Shown piece after piece: positions 24,370-37,737 of a DNA stretch of 64,000 nt. Below the pieces are notes generated by a model, which had not been told where the DNA came from, did no database searches, and worked only from the letters and a program-made list of their open reading frames with translations. Both the position numbers and the translations under genes were made by a program. The DNA comes from Escarpia spicata (Eukaryota > Annelida > Polychaeta > Sabellida > Siboglinidae), in contig OZ023205.1 in assembly GCA_963995525.1 (NCBI GenBank), forward strand, positions 55,016,501 through 55,080,500, read 5' to 3'. Positions within the stretch are counted from its first letter, which is position 1, and each line of letters opens with the position of its first letter.

Positions 24370-25981
24370 TGTGTTGTCAATGCTGGACGTCTGACAAAGG
24401 AGGTGCGGCACCTCTCACCAGTGTACCAGACATATGCACTGGAAGTTTTTCACAACGTTTTGAACCACTTCCTGCCAAAGTCTACCCACTTCTGGTGACA
24501 TGACAGTGAGGTGGTTTCATTAAGCACTACCACTCTGTGACGTAGTCTCAAAGTGCAGGTGACACTCAGTATGCATTATAATGCTATCCTCAAACACAGC
24601 ATATTTGAATCACACAAATAACATTTCAGTGTTATGTCAACATGTAGCTCAAAATAATGGAAAATTAGTATATATAAACACCCACTTTGATATGCTAAAT
24701 TTGGAGCATTATAAAAATAATTCCTCACCGATGTTCATTTGCCCCTTTCTATGTTCATTGAACCACTGGTCTATGATGTAGCAATTGGTGAAGTATTGCA
24801 TAAAACATTGTAACATTTATTTGTTTTTAGTTTTGATGTTGTGCTTATATCTTACATGAAACGAATTTCGATGTCCTTGGTTTGTTGCTCCGTGTGCGGG
24901 TGTAATCTGGTTATTCTAATTATAATGGCCTTCCAGATGTTAGGTGTTTTGTCATAAAATTGTCTTGACATTACAATTTACAAATGTATTTATATTAATG
25001 GCAATGCACTGCTGTTGACGTCTTGTACACCTTTATTATTGTTCAATCACTAGACTGCTCACTGGTTTACATATGATGCTATATAGGATATGTCTGGCCA
25101 TCCTGCACTACAATGAGAATGCGGACCGTCCACAGGCCAGAACCCAGGCAGTAGGGAAATTACAGTGGAAGGTGGTTTACCCAAAGTCGAAGAAGGGACA
25201 AGAAGCGGTCGTGAAGCCTGTCAAGGAGAAGGTCACTTATGGTGAGTTCACAGCTTCCCTTGTGCAATTGGATGTTTTGAGGTATGATTACTTTGGACAG
25301 AGAGGCTGCACTGTAATATTTATTTTAAGTTTGAAAATGGAGCATGCTCAACAACAGCACAATTACCTCATTCTGCCCAACATAAAAATGCATTAAAAAA
25401 ATGTGCGTGCACACACAAAACAAACTATGTACCACGCAAAAAGACCGTGTAAATTTCAACAGATGTATATTTCAGGCTTGGAGGTGGGGGGTGCATGATG
25501 TGCGTGAACTGCTTGAATAGATAACAAAAGGTTTTTTTGGAGCATCAATAAAAGGGTGTTGTTGGATGTTTTTAGAGTCTCAAGGGTGGGTGCAGCTGGA
25601 GGTATCAAGGGGCTGCAATTTATTTTTGGTCAGGTACAAAATGCACCTTCCATTAATCATGCACGCTGTGAGTATATATTTATGATTACAGATGAACATT
25701 AATTGGGGTAAATTATTTGTTTGCTGTAAGGGTGAAACAACTGAGTGAAATCGCAGTCATATGGTATAATAATAGCATTGTGTTTATTACAGCGTACGTC
25801 ACAAAGCTTATGGACGCTCTCAAGAAACGTCGCCTGGAGTTCCCCAGCGACAGCAAGGCATTAGAAGCCGCTGCAAGGACTGGCATCGTAGCACCACTCC
25901 CACTAACAGCATCCTACCAGCATGTCCCAAAGCAAGTCCTGATAGATAGACATCGTTCCCGATATCAGTAGTAGTCCCCAT

Positions 25982-28900
25982 TCATGGCCGTGCATACCGA
26001 AATCCGGTGGCAGCTGATGGAAATGCAGTGCGAATTGCATTGACAACACACGATGGCAGAGTCTTCCGGTTGTAGCGTCCTAGGCGATGCCATATCCACA
26101 TGACAAATCGTCGATACGCAACATGTCTGTAGACACTGTAAAACAACGGCATTAGATTACCTATTGATTTGTATTGATGTACATGATAACAGTTATAATC
26201 ATCGATTACATCAGTGATGTAATCACCATGTTTCAGGATCGTGGATACTTTTAAGGTTTTAACAATTTCAAGGACAGTATATTTTTAACTGGCCAATTTA
26301 CATTTTAGTTCTGGCATTTTTATTATGTATAACCTACGTACGAGGGAAAGGTTGAATTTAATTATACCCCGTTGTTTTATCTGGCTTTATACTTTATCGT
26401 GATACTTACTTGTGTATGTCATCGTTGTCGTCAAGTTGGCCATCAGTACCGTTACACTCATGCACTGCCAACTCCACAACATGGTGGTTGAGGAAATTTG
26501 TGGCAAACCCATCATGTTCTGTGATGCACTTAATCTCTGCATTGCCAGTTTTACTGGCAACTGCACAGATTTCTTGACAGTATATGCTTTCATATTCTGT
26601 CGGCATAATCCGACAATTGCCGCATGAACACCTGTAACAAAACCTATCTCCAGAATAACAGTTGCCTTAAAAAACAAAAAACAATGTTCAAGTCTAATGT
26701 GGACATACGCAATATTATATATGGTTGCTTTAAAAAAATGAAAATTTGTATTATATGTTGGGGTACTGGCACTATCCACATAAGTTTAAAGCAACTTATA
26801 ACTTATATTTATGATAACAGGTATATAGATAGACTCTTACAGGGTTCATACATATTTTCAGCAAACCAAATATTTAGGGCCTTTTAGGGCCATTTTACGT
26901 GTCAGAAATTCAATTTTTAGGCAAAAAACGACATCAAATTCACTATTATATACTATATATATATCTACATATATTATACCAACAGGCACTGCCATATCGC
27001 ATGATGTTGTCAAATCTGCTGATGCATCATTTGCCAATGTTTTGCGTTTAGGATAATTTTATAATTTGTTACTCGTCGATGTACTTGTAGTGATGAAGAG
27101 ATGCATGCTCGATAAACCCAACATTTCATTGTCTGATTTGTGTTTCCAGCTCTTCATGTGCAATTTCAGTGCATTTTTCAACCATCTTCCCAAATCAATG
27201 GTCTTCCAGACACGCGAAACAGTTCGCTTTGCGAGGATCGTCTTTCCATTCTCTCACCCACCCCTACTGGGTCACCTACTTCAAATTGAATAAGGTCTTT
27301 CCTATTATTTGTCAACTGCATGCATGCCTAGACAAATACAATAGACACATCGAACTGGCGAAGCGGACAGTCAACCGAGTGAGATTACGGCAAAACAGAA
27401 ATAGCCAAGTGTGTTACGGGAAGAAACTCCGAATATGTAATATATATATATATATATAAAGGCGAAAGATTGACTTCCATGTTTCATTCATGTTTACGTC
27501 TTGCATTATAAATTTCATAACATTTAAAATATAAACATTGGTGTAATTTCGATTCCAGCTGTGGGAAAATTTATTGAGGCAAAATTAAAGGGCTTTTCGG
27601 GACATTTAGTCAATTTTCAAGGCCTTTTCAGAGCATTTTCAAATTGTTAGGCTTTTTAATGAGATACCTTCAAATTCAAGGTCTTTTCAAGATTGTGCGA
27701 ACCCTGTCTTATGTAAATTGCCATTAATGACAGTTGATGAAGGTTTATATGCTAGGGTTAATCATCCTATTGGGGAGGTAAGCTTATGTGGTGGCCAATA
27801 TATTTACAATTATCACCTAAAGGGATGGGAAGTTGCCCTGTAAAGATAATTGGTCTGTAGATGTGAAGCTATGCCATTTATTAGCCTGGCGTAGGTAAAG
27901 TAAACACCAAAACGGACTAGATAACTTGTTTATCAATGGGTAGGTATTTGCTGAAGCCACATTCCATCAGCCTGCCTTGTCTGTGCACTGTGCGGTGAAT
28001 CACACTGAGTACTGCTATCTGGCTGTTACCAGGTCTACACAGTTACCAACATTTGGAATGATTCATCTCAGTAACACTATGTTCTGAAACTTGCTTGATG
28101 AATTTGTAATGATTCATCCCAGTAAAACTGTATTCTGAAACTTGCTTGATGAATTTGTAATAAATATGTCACACAAAAACTGTGATTAAAAGTGCTATGT
28201 CCTTATGATTTTTATGGACATAGTCGTAGGGTACATACATACCCACTGGTAACCTCTCACATATAAGACCCCTACGGTTACACTAAACCCCTAGGTCTAG
28301 AACATAACCCTTCAGGCTATAACCCATTAGTATAATTATTCAATTGTTCTGCATGTTGTTTTAATGGTTACTTTAGTTTATTTTGATTATATAGTAGCTA
28401 TATTGTTATTTGTCACACTCAGCCAGAGTAATACAAATCATTGTCCCACATAAATGACATAATCTAGAGCTGTAATTATATATGATATTAGGATCACTTC
28501 GCGAACAACTGTCCTATCTAAAAAAGTGTGGGTTTTGTCCAGAGGGGTGATATCGTAAGTAGCTATAACGTCCTAAACTCGATCCGCATAAACCAGACAG
28601 CCATGCTTACAACGTTCGACGGTTCGTAACTTTGTGAAGTTTGTATATGACAAGTCTGTTTACAGTTACTTCGTCCGATGCCCTACTTAGCTACAACCTC
28701 TAGCTAACGCTCTGTACAGCTTTGACACCGCATTTTATAATATAACGTCGTACCCGCGTGTACTAAAACGATATAATTGTTGTTGTCGACAGTTTTCACA
28801 CCATATGTGTCATTATAATGAAGTTGCAGCTTACCAGTCGGTGTTGCATGAGCGAAAATTGTGACTGTCCGACTCCGCGTCATCGTCTTCGCTACCGTCG

Positions 28901-29016
28901 CTGAAACGCTCGGAAAGAGCGGAATCAGACGAATCATCCGCTGTAACCGTTCCCGCTAGTGGCTCAAAATCGTACGATTTCATTTGAAACTCTGGGAAAC
29001 TCCCTTTAGCCATCAT
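25982..29016 (-). CDS. P2X7-type cytosolic ballast-domain protein, three exons (29016-28835, 26631-26410, 26135-25982)
   Basis: The spliced frame is 558 nt for 185 residues with no stop or frameshift. Donors are gtaagc and gtaagt, acceptors ttacag and tttacag; both introns are phase 2. Residues 1-60 carry YDFEPL and a Ser/Asp/Glu-rich tail. Exon 2 starts at W61 with CSCGNC (62-67), then C79, C83 and C96. Exon 3 gives VYRHVAYRRFVMW, LPSCVV (161-166) and IRTAFP (169-174). This order of zinc-binding cysteines followed by LPSC-IR-FP is the C-terminal ballast domain known from vertebrate P2X7; no channel domain is present, so it is a stand-alone, probably soluble protein. Its job is unknown; nucleotide- or metal-binding is suggested by the P2X7 relative only. 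It lies antisense to, and inside the same transposon as, the THAP transposase. The ATG pair at 29,011-29,016 is the only in-frame start before exon 1 text. Confidence 0.82.
26840..27706 (-). mobile_element. hAT-like element with CAGGGTTC termini in ballast-gene intron 1
   Basis: Termini CAGGGTTC (26,840) and GAACCCTG (to 27,706) are flanked by tctta on both sides. Near both ends are runs of the ccttttcagg / aaaggccttgaa type typical of this widespread element. On the minus strand about 27,110-27,270 reads EWKDDPRKANCFACLEDH, resembling the W-DP-KA-C-x-x-C start of a hAT BED finger, with stops. A 5-bp flank duplication rather than the usual 8 bp makes the hAT call tentative. It is nested inside an intron of a gene that is itself inside a transposon. 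Confidence 0.6.
28057..28158. repeat. 51-bp tandem duplication
   Basis: Two consecutive units of about 51 bp beginning aatgattcat and ending gatgaatttgt, differing at a few bases. It is in intron 1 of the ballast gene. Confidence 0.85.
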
Positions 29017-29071
29017 TTTACAAGAGAATGGAGAGAACAATAACGGCGATGTATAGATGTCAACAAAGTCG

Positions 29072-29091
29072 AGAGTCAGGATTGACGTCAC
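29072..29091 (-). promoter_or_regulatory. CRE plus AP-1-like motif upstream of the ballast gene
   Basis: Read on the minus strand: GTGACGTCA, four bases, TGACTCT, 16 of 20 positions identical to 18,172-18,191 with the same spacing. It ends 55 bp before the ballast ATG. Confidence 0.5.
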
Positions 29092-29256
29092 GATACCACG
29101 TAATCGCCTAGCTTATTAAATGTCAACTTTCTGCGGGAATCTCTACACAGACGAGTTTAAAATAGAATTTTTACAAGTGTATTTTTCTGTACTTTTTTAT
29201 GTTGTCACATGTTATATACAATGTTAGTCTTTGTGTACACACGGAAAACGGTTTTA

Positions 29257-29280
29257 GCTAATGCCTTGTTTTTATTTCCT
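29257..29280 (-). repeat. right terminal inverted repeat of the Kolobok-like element
   Basis: Its reverse complement starts aggaaataaaaacaagg. It pairs with the left end at 17,993 and is followed by TTAA at 29,281-29,284. Confidence 0.8.
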
Positions 29281-29356
29281 TTAACTTTTATTTCCACCAT
29301 AGCAAATACCCCAAGCTCAACTAAATTAGTAACTACTACAACATATAACTATGGAG
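29281..29356 (+). repeat. repeat R3a, right half
   Basis: cttttatttc, then aaattagt(a/c)actactacaac and aactatgga, match 36,489-36,562. With 17,720-17,992 it makes one R3 copy split by the transposon. Confidence 0.8.
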
Positions 29357-30341
29357 TGTGTGTGTGTAATCAATTTTGGAGACAAATATTGAAACAAACA
29401 CATTTTATAGGCTCTCTCATCTCATACGATTTGTTGTTGTAATTCATCCACGTATTTGTTTTTATACACATTTCAAAAGAGCCACCCTACTTGACAGGGC
29501 ACCGTGTGAATAAGCATTTCACTGTCAGACAATTTCTAATCTGGCATATCTGTACACTTCACACTCATTCTCGAGTGGTATGTATGAACTCCTAACACTG
29601 TTTTCCAGAAAGTCCTATATGTGCTTTATTAGAATATTTAATTGAGCCAGTTGTTATGATAAATTCCAATTTATATAGATTTTGGGCCTTGTGCCCTATT
29701 GACAAATAATATTAACAAAAATCACCTCAGGGTGTGAAATCGTCAAAGGCCAGACGTCTCAAGCAGTTCAATTGCATAATATTACACAGCCTAATTAGCA
29801 GCCATTCAGAAGACAATAGCACTTGCCTGATTGGCCAGAAGGCAGAACCAGAAGACAGTATCTTATAGAAGCCCTCATTATGGTGGCTCACATCAGTGGC
29901 AGCGCTCAAGTGTAATTTGGGTCACTGATAAGGTCTTCACATGTGTTTAATTACCTGAAAAGTAAATAAAAAAGACTGCTGAATTACCATGCTGCAACTA
30001 AATTGGTTTATTTTCATCACAATTTCCAAACTGAGGCTTAACTAATGGTATTATATCCCCACTCCCCTTAATTATCACACACAAACCGATTTTCATTCAC
30101 TGTGATTTGGACTGACAGACTGATGAGAAGTCTGTAATTTTCAATAAAGGTTGGTCCCTTTCAACTGTAATTTTGCCTGGATTAAAATGAGATTAGTTAA
30201 AGTTAGTGATAAGAAGGCACCGCCTGTTGGTGGCAAGACAAGAAATCCGTGTAGTTTCAGTAAGGTCATCAATACTTCAAACCAACACGTGATGAAACAT
30301 CAGAAACTCAAACGGAGGGTGTGTGGATGTAACGGCTACAT

Positions 30342-30996
30342 ATGGACGACTATTCCAGAGTGGTACAGGAAACTGCGGGTGGACTGTTAACAGTACCGGA
30401 TGCCGATGGAGTATGTGGCGAGGCCAAAATTATACGATCACGGCCAGATAGGTGCCTGGTTTTAACAGACAGCTATCTTCAAGCAGACAAAAACCATCAA
30501 TATTCCGAGATGCATCTACTGAATGTGAAGAAAACTGCTGATATGTGGAATGACTGCTATGCAGAGCATGCAGAGACAACTTGTACTTGTGCACGTTTTG
30601 AAGTACACGAGGAACGACAGATCGGACTATGTTGGAAGCAATCACTCCGGTGTACAAATTGTGATTATCATTCACGCATGTACAAACTATACTCTGAGGT
30701 GGACACAGAACGCTCTGGTCAGCATGCCGCCACAATTAACGTGGCACTCCACGTCGGTCTACAGGATTCAACGACAGGACCAACAATGAATCGTTGCATT
30801 CTAGCTGCAACAAATACACCCCACCGAATCCGGCGGGGTTACAAAGAAATGCAAACAAAGTTGCAAGTCTCACTGCCCATGCAACAATGAATGACTTACC
30901 TGAGAAAAGACGGAAAACTAAAGCAACTAACATTGTCCGCGGTATGCCAGAAGACGCCCCCACTAACATAAGCGTCGACACGTGTGTGCTATGCCA
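30342..30996 (+). pseudogene. Mutator-like transposase fragment, frameshifted
   Basis: One frame reads EERQIGLCWKQSLRCTNCDY, then SRMYKLYSEV, AATINVALHVGLQDST and ILAATNTP. A second frame, about 12 codons on, reads PNPAGLQRNANKV and then NIVRG. This order (GL-C-x-x-C, KLYREV, N-ALQ-GL-x-x-T, P-PS-GLQ--ANKV) belongs to Mutator-like transposase-domain proteins common in invertebrate genomes (family knowledge). The frameshift near 30,820 and the loss of the catalytic C-terminal half make it inactive. The reading ends at a TAA about 20 bp into R1. Confidence 0.65.
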
Positions 30997-32115
30997 TTAA
31001 AGACTGTCTGATAACTAGGAAGTGACGTCACACGGCGGATTTCCTCACCGCTCCATTTTCTATAAATTCACATTTTAAACAGTGACTTTGCATTTTTACA
31101 AAAGAGTTAAACAATTAACATAGTTCTGTCGCTTGAACTTGTTCTACATGGATATTTGTTGCCGTCAACTCTTTAAAGAGTTAAAGTTTTTTGTGCAATG
31201 CTGTGTTGAGACAAAGCTGACATTAAACACCACGTTGCCAAAGTTCCTTGACTGAAACGGTGAGTTTCAAGCGCTACAGAAGCGCTCGTCTGTAACAATT
31301 CCGCCAATGTCGACGCACTACACCGACGAAGCAGTTCACGGTTGTGCCGTATCAGTGCGCGAACATTACAGGGCGCAGAAAACCAGGGTATGGTTCGCCT
31401 GGTCGGTACAGACAGAAGATGGGGGGGGGGGGCAACCCCCTCCGCATGTACTTCTAATGGACAAGTGTATCTACTCAAACCCAACTGCATCACTATGTTA
31501 TACCTGCCAACTGTATCGGAGTTTCCGGGAGTGTCCTTGATTTTGCAAATCTCCACCAGCACCACACCCCGTTTTCGAGACAGCGCGACACCAGGGGAGA
31601 CGTGCTGAATCGTTGATGAATGTCCCGAACTTCAAAAACGCTTACAGCTATACTGTTAATGATCTACCAGCATACACCCACCCATCGAAAAACAAACAAG
31701 GCCATCAATTATCATGATTACCCAATCTTCATCTTAACCTTCTTTACGATGACACCATCTCGAAAATTGATCACCATTCAGTTCTCTCAGATAGGAGAAA
31801 TGCCCTCCATAAAGAATAACATCTAATAAACTTGTACTTTACTTGTAAGTAAAGAAGTATAAATAATATTTCTTTAGGGATTATCTCAGAAAGTTAATGT
31901 CCGATATAAAACATAGTTACTTTCGTTTGGTTAAGGGAGGGTCAGATGCTGTTTCGCTTTGGGGTCGGATATCTAAATTTGTTCGTGCGCTAGGATAAAA
32001 TGATCGCACGATTTCGTTTTTCGTTTTACGCCATCAAAGTACTTTTTATAACTTTTCATCTGGCTAATAACATTCAGAATCCGGGTGAGAATATCACGCG
32101 CATAAAATAGCGACA
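30975..32115 (+). repeat. dispersed repeat R1b, interrupted
   Basis: It matches 1,811-2,535, with a 415-bp insertion at about 31,650-32,065 of which I recognise nothing. It includes a g-run at 31,419-31,431 and a ccgggagt(g/c)tcc motif near 31,526. Confidence 0.7.
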
Positions 32116-32127
32116 TCGAATATTTGT

Positions 32128-32409
<282 letters not shown>

Positions 32410-32656
32410 ATAAGACGTTTTATTTTTCAACATAACAACGAATATATATATATACACACTCGTCCCCGTGACGGCACCCCGTTGACTACAGCGGCGAATT
32501 TGTACCTGGCTGTGTTATCGCAAAAATCTACAAACATCCGCCGACGTTACGCGCATTCCAGGTGAAAAGTTGGGCAAGTTCATTTCTGTCAGCATTCGTA
32601 CGTGCATGCGTGCGTTGGCGCGTGCGATGAGTCTGTGCTGGTTTAGACGCCCAAAC

Positions 32657-33098
32657 ATGGCTAAGTGTAACTGCTGTACCGTTGCCGGGTGTAGGCGTCT
32701 GTTGGTGGCCATGTCGTTCGTTGAGGTCGGCGTATTCCTCCATTACGGCGTCAGCGACGTGGATCTTCACATCGACGATGCCTTAAACGACGTCCGTGAT
32801 TCGATTATATCGTATAGCAAAAATATACCGCCTTCGTCGTACCCAACATCGTCCACTTCACCTGGTTCGGCAAGGATAAGAAGATGACGTTCATCCACTA
32901 CATCAGCCTCCTCAGCGCACACACGATACAGCGTCCGGACACCATCTTTATACACTGCGACCATCTGCCGAAGGGCGAATAGTGGCAGCGACTCTGGCGG
33001 CGAGTTCCGCTCAAATTGGTGCACAGAGAAGCACCACGCGTCATACACAACCAGACGCTGATGCACCTGCTTACCGGGCGGACGTCGCCAAGCTACAG
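32657..33098 (+). pseudogene. glycosyltransferase copy 2, exon 1 only, inactivated
   Basis: It starts MAKCNCCTVAGCRRLL like the other copies but has lost 27 bp that encode the end of the membrane segment. It then shifts frame near 32,820, so the VPNIV-IWFG region is read wrongly, and it has an in-frame-equivalent TAG in the text gggcgaatagtgg (about 32,976). The donor cag|gtaggt is still present. The DXD-bearing second exon is absent from this locus. No product is expected. Confidence 0.85.
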
Positions 33099-34445
33099 GT
33101 AGGTAACTAGACTCTAATGTGGAGCGCATTAGTGCAATGGCTATAGCTTCGGACTCTCGACAGAGAGAACCCGGGGTCGAATGTGTATGTGTACAACATC
33201 GTAGACATTGCCATGCTAAACGTAGCCAACATGCTAGATTCGACTTCACGTGTACCAAACAGTAAAGTGGTGTTGTCAATCAACAGGAAAACACCTTTAG
33301 ACTTTGATTCACGTGTACCACAGAGATGTAGGTGACTAGAATTTAATGACACGTAGGCCCTAGAACAGAGCTGATGTTGCCAAAGTACAGATAGGCAACA
33401 CGATATTCTGATTCACGAACAAAATCCACTGGCATAGCATGATCAACGATATTTTATATAATAATGATAACGTCGATGACCACCGTTCATGCAAAGCAGA
33501 GGCTGAATTTCGAATTTCACCCTGTGATACATGGCTACCTGTTATTAGTGCATTAGGTCTTCGCACGAGTCGTCTTTAAACTAATTTGTCTTCTAGTGCC
33601 TACTTTAACTTCTAAGAGTCGAAGACTAAATTCTAATTATGATAACGTTCGAACCAAACCATATTCTTAGGTCAGGATTAGGGCGATATATTGTACTTGA
33701 GGCAATTAATTTAATATCGTTGCGTGTCCTAAGTTTATGCATTGACCAGGTCAGATCACCCTTGCCTTAGTATGGCGTCGTTTTTCTCCACTGTTTGACC
33801 GCACCGGTGAACGTTTATGTTGAACTAGCAGCTACAATTGTAAAAAATAAACCTGGTTGGCATGTCAGTGTAAAGGTTTTAAGTTTGAGAAAAAAGGGAA
33901 TATTACTGCGTCATCGGCGGATCAGGGATATCTTGGGACACGTGCCGCCTACAACTTTGGAATTTGACGTGTCCCCAGACCCTTTTGAATGGGCCCTCGT
34001 TGCTGTGCCCCCTAGACCCTTTGAATGTGCCCCCTTTTATTTTACAATAAACTAAAGTTACTGCTACGAAAATGCCATCAGTCGAGCGATCCGAAACAGC
34101 TGAGAAGCTGAAGGAGAAGGTGAAGATACCGTGGCGAAACATTACCAACAGCACACACCCAATCCCCATATTCCGATGTCATGCTCGGGGGTAGCGCGAG
34201 ACAGCGTAGTCGTGCTGAATGTCAGGCTCAGACCACCGAATATTAATTTGCGTCGGCCGCCAGTGGAAGATTTTGGTGCCCCCCCCAAACTTCCCTTTCT
34301 GGATCCGCCACTACGCATTGCCTCGGAATTTCGCGAAGCACAAGCTTGATACACTCTTTGTTTAGTGTATTAGTTCACAGATATTATAACACGTAAATGT
34401 AAATTTCACATAAATAGGAACAATGTTTACGTGTAGTATCAATAT
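33099..34445. other. former glycosyltransferase intron, no gene
   Basis: It aligns to the copy 3 intron (about 56,930-58,090), with a head-only SINE remnant at 33,115-33,182. It contains gccccc-type runs and a cctctttgttt block shared with copy 3. I see nothing coding. Confidence 0.6.
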
Positions 34446-34609
34446 ATCAGGAATATACGTCACTGGCACTGGACAACATTTCTATGCATATATGGAAACT
34501 TTATTCGGGGCTGTTGTTAATTTTCCTTTTTATTATTTATAATTAATAAATACTCTTTCATCCGATAAAACAAAATATGCCAAATAATAACCAGATACCG
34601 TTATTATTT

Positions 34610-34920
<311 letters not shown>

Positions 34921-34934
34921 TTTCCTAGTAACTT

Positions 34935-35405
34935 CTGATAGTTGGGAAAACAGTTTGTTTCGGAATTCTGTTGTCGTCCATGTGAGCCACGTGATGTGTC
35001 TATCTGAGGCTTGTCTGTATGAGTAGTTGTTCCATGCACGGGTTGTTTGCTCTTTTGAGTATGTCTTTGATTGAAATGTGGTCTCTCCATCTTATTCCCA
35101 TGATGGATCAGAGGTGTCTCATCTGTAAGGGATGTAGATTTCTATTTTGCTTTCGGCATAGAATCCATGTTTCAGCTCGGTAGAGCAGCATAGTGAGTAC
35201 TTTTGTTATGTACACCTGACCCTGATCGTTATATGGTGTGTCTTCCATAAACGGTTGCGTAGTCGACCGCAAATTGAAGATGCCCTCGCTATGTGCTTCT
35301 CTAATTCCATGTCTATTTTCGCCTGTATACTCATATATACATTTAAACGCTGTGTATTACACAAAGCCGGACATGACATTAACACAGATGAAGCAACTGG
35401 CATTT
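34935..35405 (-). pseudogene. LINE-C fragment, reverse transcriptase C-terminus
   Basis: On the minus strand about 35,390-35,220 reads HIARASSICGRLRNRLW. It then continues with VYITKVLTMLLYRAETWIL, SIMGIRWRDHIS, ILKRANNPCMEQLL and MDDNRIPKQT. This is the region following the reverse transcriptase in RTE/CR1-like elements (RIAKA-FGRL-RVW, LLYG-ETW, LGI-WQD-V, RMDD-R-PK). Stops interrupt it and the palm is missing. It occupies the place where copy 3 has glycosyltransferase exon 2. Confidence 0.7.
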
Positions 35406-35739
35406 GGAATGCCTTCCACCTCTATCAGTGGGTGAAATAGATATACCAGCAATCGTCCTCTAACGTGCACATGTCTCTCGAGACACTCCCAACTACTTGT
35501 ATACCCGAGCCTCTTGTGAGATAGATCTAAGCTTCTCGAAGCAGAGCTCCCCAAGTCTAACTTCACACAAATTAGTACTGAGTAGTCTGGCACAACCTTC
35601 CAAGCCAGGGCTGTTTGTCATGCAAAACTAGCCTTGGCAGATATCTTACGCGAAGTGCGGAAGTTAGTTGAGTCAAACTAGTAATTGACTTTGCCAGTAG
35701 CTACTGCGACACCAGTGAGAATAGCGCAAATACCCGCCC

Positions 35740-37550
35740 CGCCGCGTGAAGTGCCACATTCGCCAGCCGCATAACACAGGTTACATATACATTGTCGCAT
35801 GTAGCGTCTATGTGACTGACTGGGACAATGTAGCTCAGAGAGCATTGACATTTAGGGTACATTACTTGATTACTAACAGAGAGGATGACTACACCCTCGA
35901 TCTTGCCAAGTGTTTATGTAATAGACTTGACATTTAATTTGTAGATGAAGCCTGGAGACTGTACATACAGTTTTCACATGAGAAAAGGTCATAACAAAAT
36001 TAGTGAAGCAATAATCACGTTTACTAAAATATAATTATATTTAATAAAAGCGCATTTGTAAAACATCGTAAAATATCATTTATCAGTCGCCTGTTTTCAC
36101 GTGTTCAATTATTTATGCGGTATTTGAAAGAATCGTTTCCACTAGTGCAGACCTATTTATGGAGCAACACAATGCGATAAGCAATTATCACCAATTTATT
36201 ATTTTGAATTTAAATTCGTTCCTAAAACAAATAAATTTCTGTTGTCGCCAATTACGACGTTACATTCTCTGCTATTTTTACCTGTGGAATAACTAAAACA
36301 GTATAAATAAATACATTCGTGTTGTTTTCAAATACAGCATCAGTTGGTAGATTGGAGGTTCGTGGTCCAAGGTACGAATACATAGAGAAAAGAAAAATAG
36401 ACATCTTTTGAAAGAGACAAACTGACAATGCTTCCAAGATGTATCAATATGTTTACTATGCTTCCAAGTTAGTGTGTTAATATAATGATTCACTTTTATT
36501 TCTATTTCACCAAGCAAAATTAAATTAGTCACTACTACAACAAACAACTATGGACCATGTTGAAAAATGGCAAGGACAAATGTTGTGTGTGTATATAAAT
36601 GTATATATATATATATATATATATTATAGTTATTATGGTTGTTGTGTTGCTATTTACCAAAAAAAATACATATAAAGCATATTTAAACAAAAATAACACG
36701 TTCTCACGAACACAATTAATACAATAATTTGTAATTGATTAAGAGGACTGGTCTACCGCATGTTCAGTCGAATAACTTGTAGTTGTCTCTAAGCTAAGGT
36801 AGCCATGATGTAGTATTCACACCTCCACCTCGGACAACGTCGTATGTTTCGTGCTCTTCACGAACACGTCGCGGCCTCTTGCGGACTCGCAAGGAATGCG
36901 TATTCTCGAGTTTGGTGGATGGGCGTCAATAAAGACGTCACATGAATGATATAGGGCACCAGCGATGGTCGTTGGCGGGTTCCCCTTCGGATGATAATCT
37001 GTCACGCCGATGTCAATGTTTTAGAGATGAATCCGGACTGATGGCAACTTATGTTCGTAGTGACTGTGAATTAAGACGAAATTGTGTTATAATAGTTTGC
37101 AAACAGACAACAAAATTTTATGTTGCAAAAATATAATATATGGTTGCGCCGTCGGCCTTGTCCCTTGCGCATACATTGTACTGCTAGTTGTGTGTTTGAA
37201 CACCAGGATAATCGATATGATATGTGACTGGACAATACTTCAACTACTTTAATGCTTAGCACATCTAGTGACACAGTCAGAAGAACAGAAAGGGCGTGCG
37301 ATGATTGACTTGTAAAAAAACGCCCACCTCAAAGCAGAACATGATTCTGTCTTGCATGTTAATAATAATAGTAATAATAATGTAACTTCTATTGCGCCTA
37401 AATTCTCGGAAACCAAGCTCAGAAGCGCATCAAAATAAAAAAGGGAATTAGACTAGTCAAGCCTACACGTCGTAAATCACGAATGTGATAATAACAGTAG
37501 CGACAAGTTTTGCGAAAGGATGCAGGCCAATAAAGAGACAGCCGCTAGCT
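35740..37550. other. duplicated non-coding stretch
   Basis: Homologous to 59,785-61,620. Apart from R3b and a (TA)n at 36,598-36,626 I see no gene. A short open block at 35,746-35,937, conserved with 59,776-59,979, reads VYVTDWDNVAQRALTFRVHY in one frame but has no recognised domain or start. Confidence 0.5.
36236..36562 (+). repeat. repeat R3b, uninterrupted
   Basis: A full R3 copy. The point where R3a holds the Kolobok-like element is here gattca (36,487-36,492) with nothing inserted. Confidence 0.85.
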
Positions 37551-37686
37551 TACCACCAGAACTCTTCATGCTCAATTGCACCTCGGACACTGGAGAATGT
37601 CGGAGAAAATAAACCACCCACCAACGACTGTTCTCATAAACAAGTGACATTGAAGTAGGAGTCGAGAAATATCATTCCACAACATA

Positions 37687-37737
37687 CCCCGGGGTGTCGG
37701 TAATTTTGGTGGTCGACCTGTAAAGTAAAACAGTAAA
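37687..37737. other. left flank of the satellite insertion
   Basis: About 50 bp not present in copy 3, starting ccccggggtgtcgg and leading into the first monomer. The text agtaaaacagtaaag resembles the 3' region of the SINE in reverse complement. Confidence 0.5.

Noticed and set aside
27169..27459. Plus-strand 96-residue frame in the ballast intron
   Set aside because: The minus strand of the same bases gives a hAT-like BED finger motif inside a bounded transposon, so the plus frame is a shadow.
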